The position numbers and the translations under genes were made by a program. Positions 45,306 through 47,624 of a stretch of DNA of 47,624 nucleotides are shown in pieces. The DNA lies in assembly GCA_012728975.1 (NCBI GenBank), contig JAAYDZ010000030.1, forward strand, positions 1 through 47,624, given 5' to 3'. This stretch comes from Bacteroidales bacterium (lineage in GTDB: Bacteria > Bacteroidota > Bacteroidia > Bacteroidales > UBA932). The notes under the pieces were generated by a model. That model was not told the origin of the DNA and searched no databases. It worked only from the letters and a program-made list of their open reading frames with translations. The first letter of the stretch is position 1; each line of letters opens with the position of its first letter.

Positions 45306-45785
45306 ATGAACTTTGAGATTGTTGAAATAGAAGAATTCTCCGGTGATAAAGCAAAGATTTATTCCATAATGCTTGAGGGTGATGATGATACTTTGTTAGA
45401 CCAATTCTTTGATGAAAATCAACAATATGAGGAGGAGTTGGAAGAAATCGCTGCAAGGCTGCTGGCCATGGGCAGTTCTACCGGTTGTCGAATTCAATTT
45501 TTCAAAGAACATGAAGGTGCACCGGGAGACGGAGTTGTTGCTCTATGGTATAAAAGGATGCGACTTTATTGTCTGAGATTTGACAACACATGTATATTCA
45601 TTGGTTCAGGAGGATATAAACCACCGGATATTTCGGCATATCAAGAGAATCCTTTGTTAAACGCAAAAGCCCAACAAATGAGAACCATTGCAGCAAGTAT
45701 AAACAAAGCCATAATAGAAAAAGACCTCAAAGTCTTCGAAGACGGGACATTAGAAAAATCAGACTTTTTAAACCTTGAGATATGA
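45306..45785 (+). CDS. RelE/HigB-like toxin of a three-gene TA system
   Basis: The protein has 159 residues. The C-terminal part (about 65-140: RIQFFKEHEG ... GVVALWYKRMRLYCLRFDN ... IFIGSGGYKPP ... YQENPLL) follows the RelE/ParE fold pattern of strands with basic and aromatic residues, as in HigB-type mRNA interferases. The acidic N-terminal 60 residues are an extension. It overlaps the next gene by four bases (ATGA). Toxin-first order with an HTH antitoxin is the HigBA arrangement. Toxicity and ribosome-dependent cleavage are inferred, not shown. Confidence 0.75.
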   Translation: MNFEIVEIEEFSGDKAKIYSIMLEGDDDTLLDQFFDENQQYEEELEEIAARLLAMGSSTGCRIQFFKEHEGAPGDGVVALWYKRMRLYCLRFDNTCIFIGSGGYKPPDISAYQENPLLNAKAQQMRTIAASINKAIIEKDLKVFEDGTLEKSDFLNLEI

Positions 45786-46216
45786 CAACAAGAAGAAAAC
45801 CATCCAAAGTATTAACAAAGATTCTTGCGTCAATAGATGAAGATAAACTTCGTCGCACAAGAGAAAGAATGCTTGTTGCCTGCAAAATAGCAGACACGTT
45901 AGAAGTTAAAGGACTTACACAGAAGGAATTTGCTAAGATGCTCGGCAAAAGCGAATCAGAAATTTCCGAGTTACTTTCCGGAAACAGAAATTTCACATTT
46001 GACACGCTTTCAGATATGGCCCATTGCTTGGGCATAGATCTCTTTCCATTGTCATTTATTCCAACGAAGAGAGTCACAAAGGAAGATACTGAAATCAAGT
46101 TGTCTAAAACAAGGAAGTCTGGCATCTATGATATGGGAGAAGTTTACACCATATCACAGTCATTTGGAGCTTGGCGAACATATCCGACATCATCTTGTTT
46201 GTCATTAGCAATTTAA
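45782..46216 (+). CDS. HTH (XRE-type) antitoxin, HigA-like, with C-terminal extension
   Basis: The protein has 144 residues. A helix-turn-helix lies at about 45-86 (LTQKEFAKMLGKSESEISELLSG), the core of HigA-type antitoxins that bind the toxin and the operon promoter. After it comes a tail of about 50 residues, with aromatic and hydrophobic residues near the end (IYDMGEVYTISQSFGAWRTY). In TAC systems the antitoxin carries just such a chaperone-addiction tail, recognised by the SecB-like partner. The start overlaps the toxin stop, and the stop is 11 bases before the SecB-like ATG. Confidence 0.82.
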   Translation: MTTRRKPSKVLTKILASIDEDKLRRTRERMLVACKIADTLEVKGLTQKEFAKMLGKSESEISELLSGNRNFTFDTLSDMAHCLGIDLFPLSFIPTKRVTKEDTEIKLSKTRKSGIYDMGEVYTISQSFGAWRTYPTSSCLSLAI

Positions 46217-46227
46217 AACTTTGGAGT

Positions 46228-46653
46228 ATGGAAATAAAATATAAACTACAATCGATTGCCGAAACAGAGTTTAAGATTAACTATGAGTTCGACTACTCGG
46301 GCTTAAAACGTGACAAATTACAAATCCAAGTGGGGCACGAAATAACCCCCGTTATGGATGGTGATAAAATTGTCATTAAAGCAAAAGTCACCATTTTATA
46401 CGAGGATGGCTGGATAATACTTGCCACAAACACGATTCTAATGACCTTCGGCCTTTCTCCTATCAAGGATGTGATTACAGTAAAAGGAGATGGAACATTT
46501 ATAGCTAAAAACCATTTAATAATTGACACATTCCTCGGTGCTGCAATAGGTGCTCTACGCGGTATTTTTATGAAGAACCTCAAGGGTTCTCCACTCGAAA
46601 ATTGTTATATTCCGCTTATACCCCTTGAGAGTGTCCGTCCAAAAAAGAAATAA
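46228..46653 (+). CDS. SecB-like chaperone, third member of a toxin-antitoxin-chaperone operon
   Basis: The protein has 141 residues from the ATG at 46228; an in-frame ATG at 46171 would overlap the antitoxin by 46 bases and adds an unlikely hydrophobic stretch. The layout matches SecB: strands at about 1-60 (VKVTILYEDG-like segment at KAKVTILYEDGW), a hydrophobic strand and a loop, then helices with GAAIGALRGIFMKNLKGSPLE and the terminal IPLIPLESV, which lines up with the helix and LAPVNFDAL end of E. coli SecB. Sequence identity with SecB is low, as usual for TA-linked SecB proteins. Its place right after a HigBA pair is the strongest support. Confidence 0.7.
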   Translation: MEIKYKLQSIAETEFKINYEFDYSGLKRDKLQIQVGHEITPVMDGDKIVIKAKVTILYEDGWIILATNTILMTFGLSPIKDVITVKGDGTFIAKNHLIIDTFLGAAIGALRGIFMKNLKGSPLENCYIPLIPLESVRPKKK

Positions 46654-46716
46654 ATGCATGCAGCATTTGTCATAAGGTTATGCTTTGCTATAGCCCTCCT
46701 CTTGATAATATATGCA

Positions 46717-46749
46717 CAACACCCTTTGACTGCAAATCAAAGGGTGTTG
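46717..46749. terminator. Hairpin with 13-base stem CAACACCCTTTGA, copy 2
   Basis: Same 13-base-pair stem as at 44667-44702, 7-base loop, followed by TTATATT. Both copies also share GCA before the stem and a TATTC a few bases after it. It follows the SecB-like gene by 63 bases. Confidence 0.72.
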
Positions 46750-46786
46750 TTATATTCCGGAGTTAATTTTCTTAACTGAGGTTCCA

Positions 46787-46945
46787 TTACATACTAAAAG
46801 TTGCTATTGAAGCAAAATAATCAAACGCCTCGCGTGCCTCATTGAGTTCTTTTTCAGATGCGGGCACAACCTCTTGTGCAGCTTGTTCAAAACGAGTTGC
46901 ATCTTCGCCGGTAAGGACCGGGGTTTCTTTAATTGGTTTTGCCAT
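46787..46945 (-). CDS. Very short MAKPIKETP-type protein
   Basis: The protein has 52 residues from the ATG at 46945; the frame upstream is lysine-rich and less likely. The opening MAKPIKETPVLTGEDATRF is a start I associate with short Bacteroidota proteins found next to TA-like or mobile genes, but I cannot name the family. The rest is a Glu- and Ala-rich helix. A TATCTTTG box (complement at 46975-46982) lies 29 bases before the start. No partner gene is seen on its own strand, so it could be an orphan antitoxin or a small regulator. Confidence 0.6.
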   Translation of the reverse strand: MAKPIKETPVLTGEDATRFEQAAQEVVPASEKELNEAREAFDYFASIATFSM

Positions 46946-47058
46946 AATCTTTTTCTTTTTTATCAATGTCTCCACAAAGATATGAAACAAATATCAATGA
47001 GATATGCAGAAAAGACAATTTTGAACACCAAATTCAAAAAATAACCAAAATTCCTGAA

Positions 47059-47190
47059 TACTGCCACTTTTTGGCAGCGTGATTTATTTTCTTTGCATTA
47101 ATAAAAAGATAATCATTGCAGTAATGAGAGAAGAATATTTGCAGTAGTGAAAAAAGAGTTCATGCAGTAGTTAATAAAATCCTGGCAGTA
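47059..47190. promoter_or_regulatory. Palindrome copy 2 plus array of GCAGTA half-sites (candidate operator array)
   Basis: The palindrome CTGCCACTTTTTGGCAG (47061-47077) begins the array; its left arm in context reads TACTGC (GCAGTA on the minus strand). Plus-strand half-sites then start at 47074 (GCAGCG), 47095 (GCATTA), 47118, 47141, 47164 and 47185 (all GCAGTA). Steps are 21, 23, 23, 23 and 21 bases, about two helical turns each, so all face the same way. Flanks are partly conserved too: TTGCAGTARTGA followed by A/G-rich sequence. The last site is 20 bases before the ribosome binding site of the next gene. Confidence 0.7.
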
Positions 47191-47203
47191 CCAGAAATAA
47201 AAA

Positions 47204-47208
47204 AGGAG
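47204..47208 (+). promoter_or_regulatory. Strong ribosome binding site (AGGAG)
   Basis: AGGAG lies 7 bases before the ATG at 47216. This is notable because most genes in the window lack a clear Shine-Dalgarno sequence, as usual in Bacteroidota. It fixes the start of the terminal gene. Confidence 0.6.
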
Positions 47209-47215
47209 CACAGTT

Positions 47216-47624
47216 ATGGAAAAGAAAAAATCTACAAGAGAAATTCTCGCGAGTATGCTTGAGTGTGAAAATTTGATTGATGATTTGGGACTTGAGTTGA
47301 AAAAGAAAAGTCTGTTGGAGTGTTTTGAGGAGGTAATTGAGAGGGCGCGAAAGAATAGGGAGTTTGGTCGGGAGTATGATGAGTACTTCTGTCTCAACGA
47401 TAAACTAATTGCTGCTAAACGCTTCGAGTTGGAGACGATTGCAGAAGAATATGGAATCAGCGAGTGGCAGGCGGCTTTGTTTGCTATTGTGATTGAGCTA
47501 TGTAAGGGAGATGATGTGAATCAGAGGAGACTTGCCGAACAGCTCAAAACAAGTTTCGTCTCATTTCTCTCATTAGAGAAGGATCTGCTTGAGCTTGAGA
47601 AGCTGCGTTTAATTAAAAGAAACA
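47216..47624 (+). CDS. N-terminal part of a probable AAA-type ATPase with winged-helix domain (runs off the end)
   Basis: 136 codons are open from the ATG at 47216 to the window end with no stop. The start MEKKKSTREILASMLE leads into acidic helices (NLIDDLGLELKKKSLLECFEE), followed at about 75-135 by a winged-helix-like region (GISEWQAALFAIVIELCKGD, RRLAEQLKTSF, LLELEKLRLIKR). This N-terminus resembles that of large Bacteroidales ATP-binding proteins with an AAA domain further on. The P-loop is not within the window, so the ATPase part is inference. It is preceded by the palindrome/GCAGTA array and a strong ribosome binding site. The gene is divergent from the 52-residue gene. Confidence 0.6.
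   Translation, partial: MEKKKSTREILASMLECENLIDDLGLELKKKSLLECFEEVIERARKNREFGREYDEYFCLNDKLIAAKRFELETIAEEYGISEWQAALFAIVIELCKGDDVNQRRLAEQLKTSFVSFLSLEKDLLELEKLRLIKRN

Noticed and set aside
46171-46227. Upstream start for the SecB-like gene
   Set aside because: It overlaps the antitoxin by 46 bases and adds 19 residues not seen in SecB proteins; the ATG at 46228 gives the usual spacing.
47072-47097. Sigma-54 promoter (TGGCAG ... TTGCA)
   Set aside because: GG and GC are 20 bases apart, whereas a -24/-12 promoter needs about 10. The words are part of the palindrome and half-site array.
47059-47190. CRISPR-like array
   Set aside because: The repeated core is only about 6 to 12 bases with A/G-rich filler that is partly conserved; there are no 25-40-base repeats with unique spacers and no cas genes.
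47113-47397. Minus-strand open frame of 94 codons
   Set aside because: It lies opposite the N-terminus of the plus-strand ATPase-like gene, which has a ribosome binding site and plausible protein features. The minus frame is Phe/Ser-rich and looks like a shadow.
41045-47624. Prophage or integrative element
   Set aside because: No integrase, transposase, relaxase or phage structural gene is visible. The region is accessory in character, but its mode of entry cannot be stated.

Overview
The window is chromosomal DNA from a member of the Bacteroidota, most likely order Bacteroidales. The evidence is two SusC/SusD pairs with their lipoprotein signals, repeated promoters of the Bacteroidota type (TTTG, about 19 bases, TAnnTTTG), fused formiminotransferase-cyclodeaminase, class III fructose-1,6-bisphosphatase, OstA-like and paired SurA-like periplasmic proteins, and a DUF5117/DUF5118-type metzincin. 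Family or genus cannot be fixed from the sequence alone.

Layout. 1-109: 5' end of nifJ (minus), cut by the window edge. 294-974: secreted protein of unknown role. 995-4278 (minus): fabD behind an outer-membrane beta-barrel receptor gene. 4386-11561 (minus): a tightly spaced five-gene run hutH-hutI-MBL hydrolase-ftcD-fbp for histidine breakdown to glutamate plus a gluconeogenic phosphatase; urocanase (hutU) is not in the window. 11702-21330: two related SusC/SusD pairs back to back around a 321-base promoter region, with no glycosidase or protease next to them. 21401-27774 (minus): guaB followed by two PpiC/SurA-type envelope foldases and an OstA-like protein. 27831-31540: a radical SAM protein, an NlpC/P60 lipoprotein with a dipeptide epimerase (peptidoglycan peptide breakdown), and a small conserved-looking protein. 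31672-39667 (minus apart from a tRNA-Pro): a secreted protein with two similar halves, rpsO-pnp, a lipoprotein, and trmH followed by a large zinc protease. 39764-41044: glyA with a strong terminator.

From about 41.1 kb to the end the region looks accessory: short unfamiliar genes, more A+T-rich DNA, TA-type genes and shared DNA motifs, but no integrase or transposase. It holds a RecA-superfamily ATPase and a partner gene (minus), a divergent PD-(D/E)XK nuclease-like gene, a tandem zinc-finger-like small protein, a three-gene toxin / HTH antitoxin / SecB-like operon that reads as a toxin-antitoxin-chaperone (TAC) system, a very short protein, and the start of a protein that may be an AAA-type ATPase.

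Two observations are the most worth following. The first is the TAC operon at 45306-46653. The second is an identical 17-base palindrome (CTGCC-N7-GGCAG) in front of both the nuclease gene (43336) and the terminal ATPase-like gene (47061). At the second site it begins an array of GCAGTA half-sites at steps of 21, 23, 23, 23 and 21 bases, all on one face of the helix. I read this as an operator array for a shared regulator, tying these accessory genes into one regulon.
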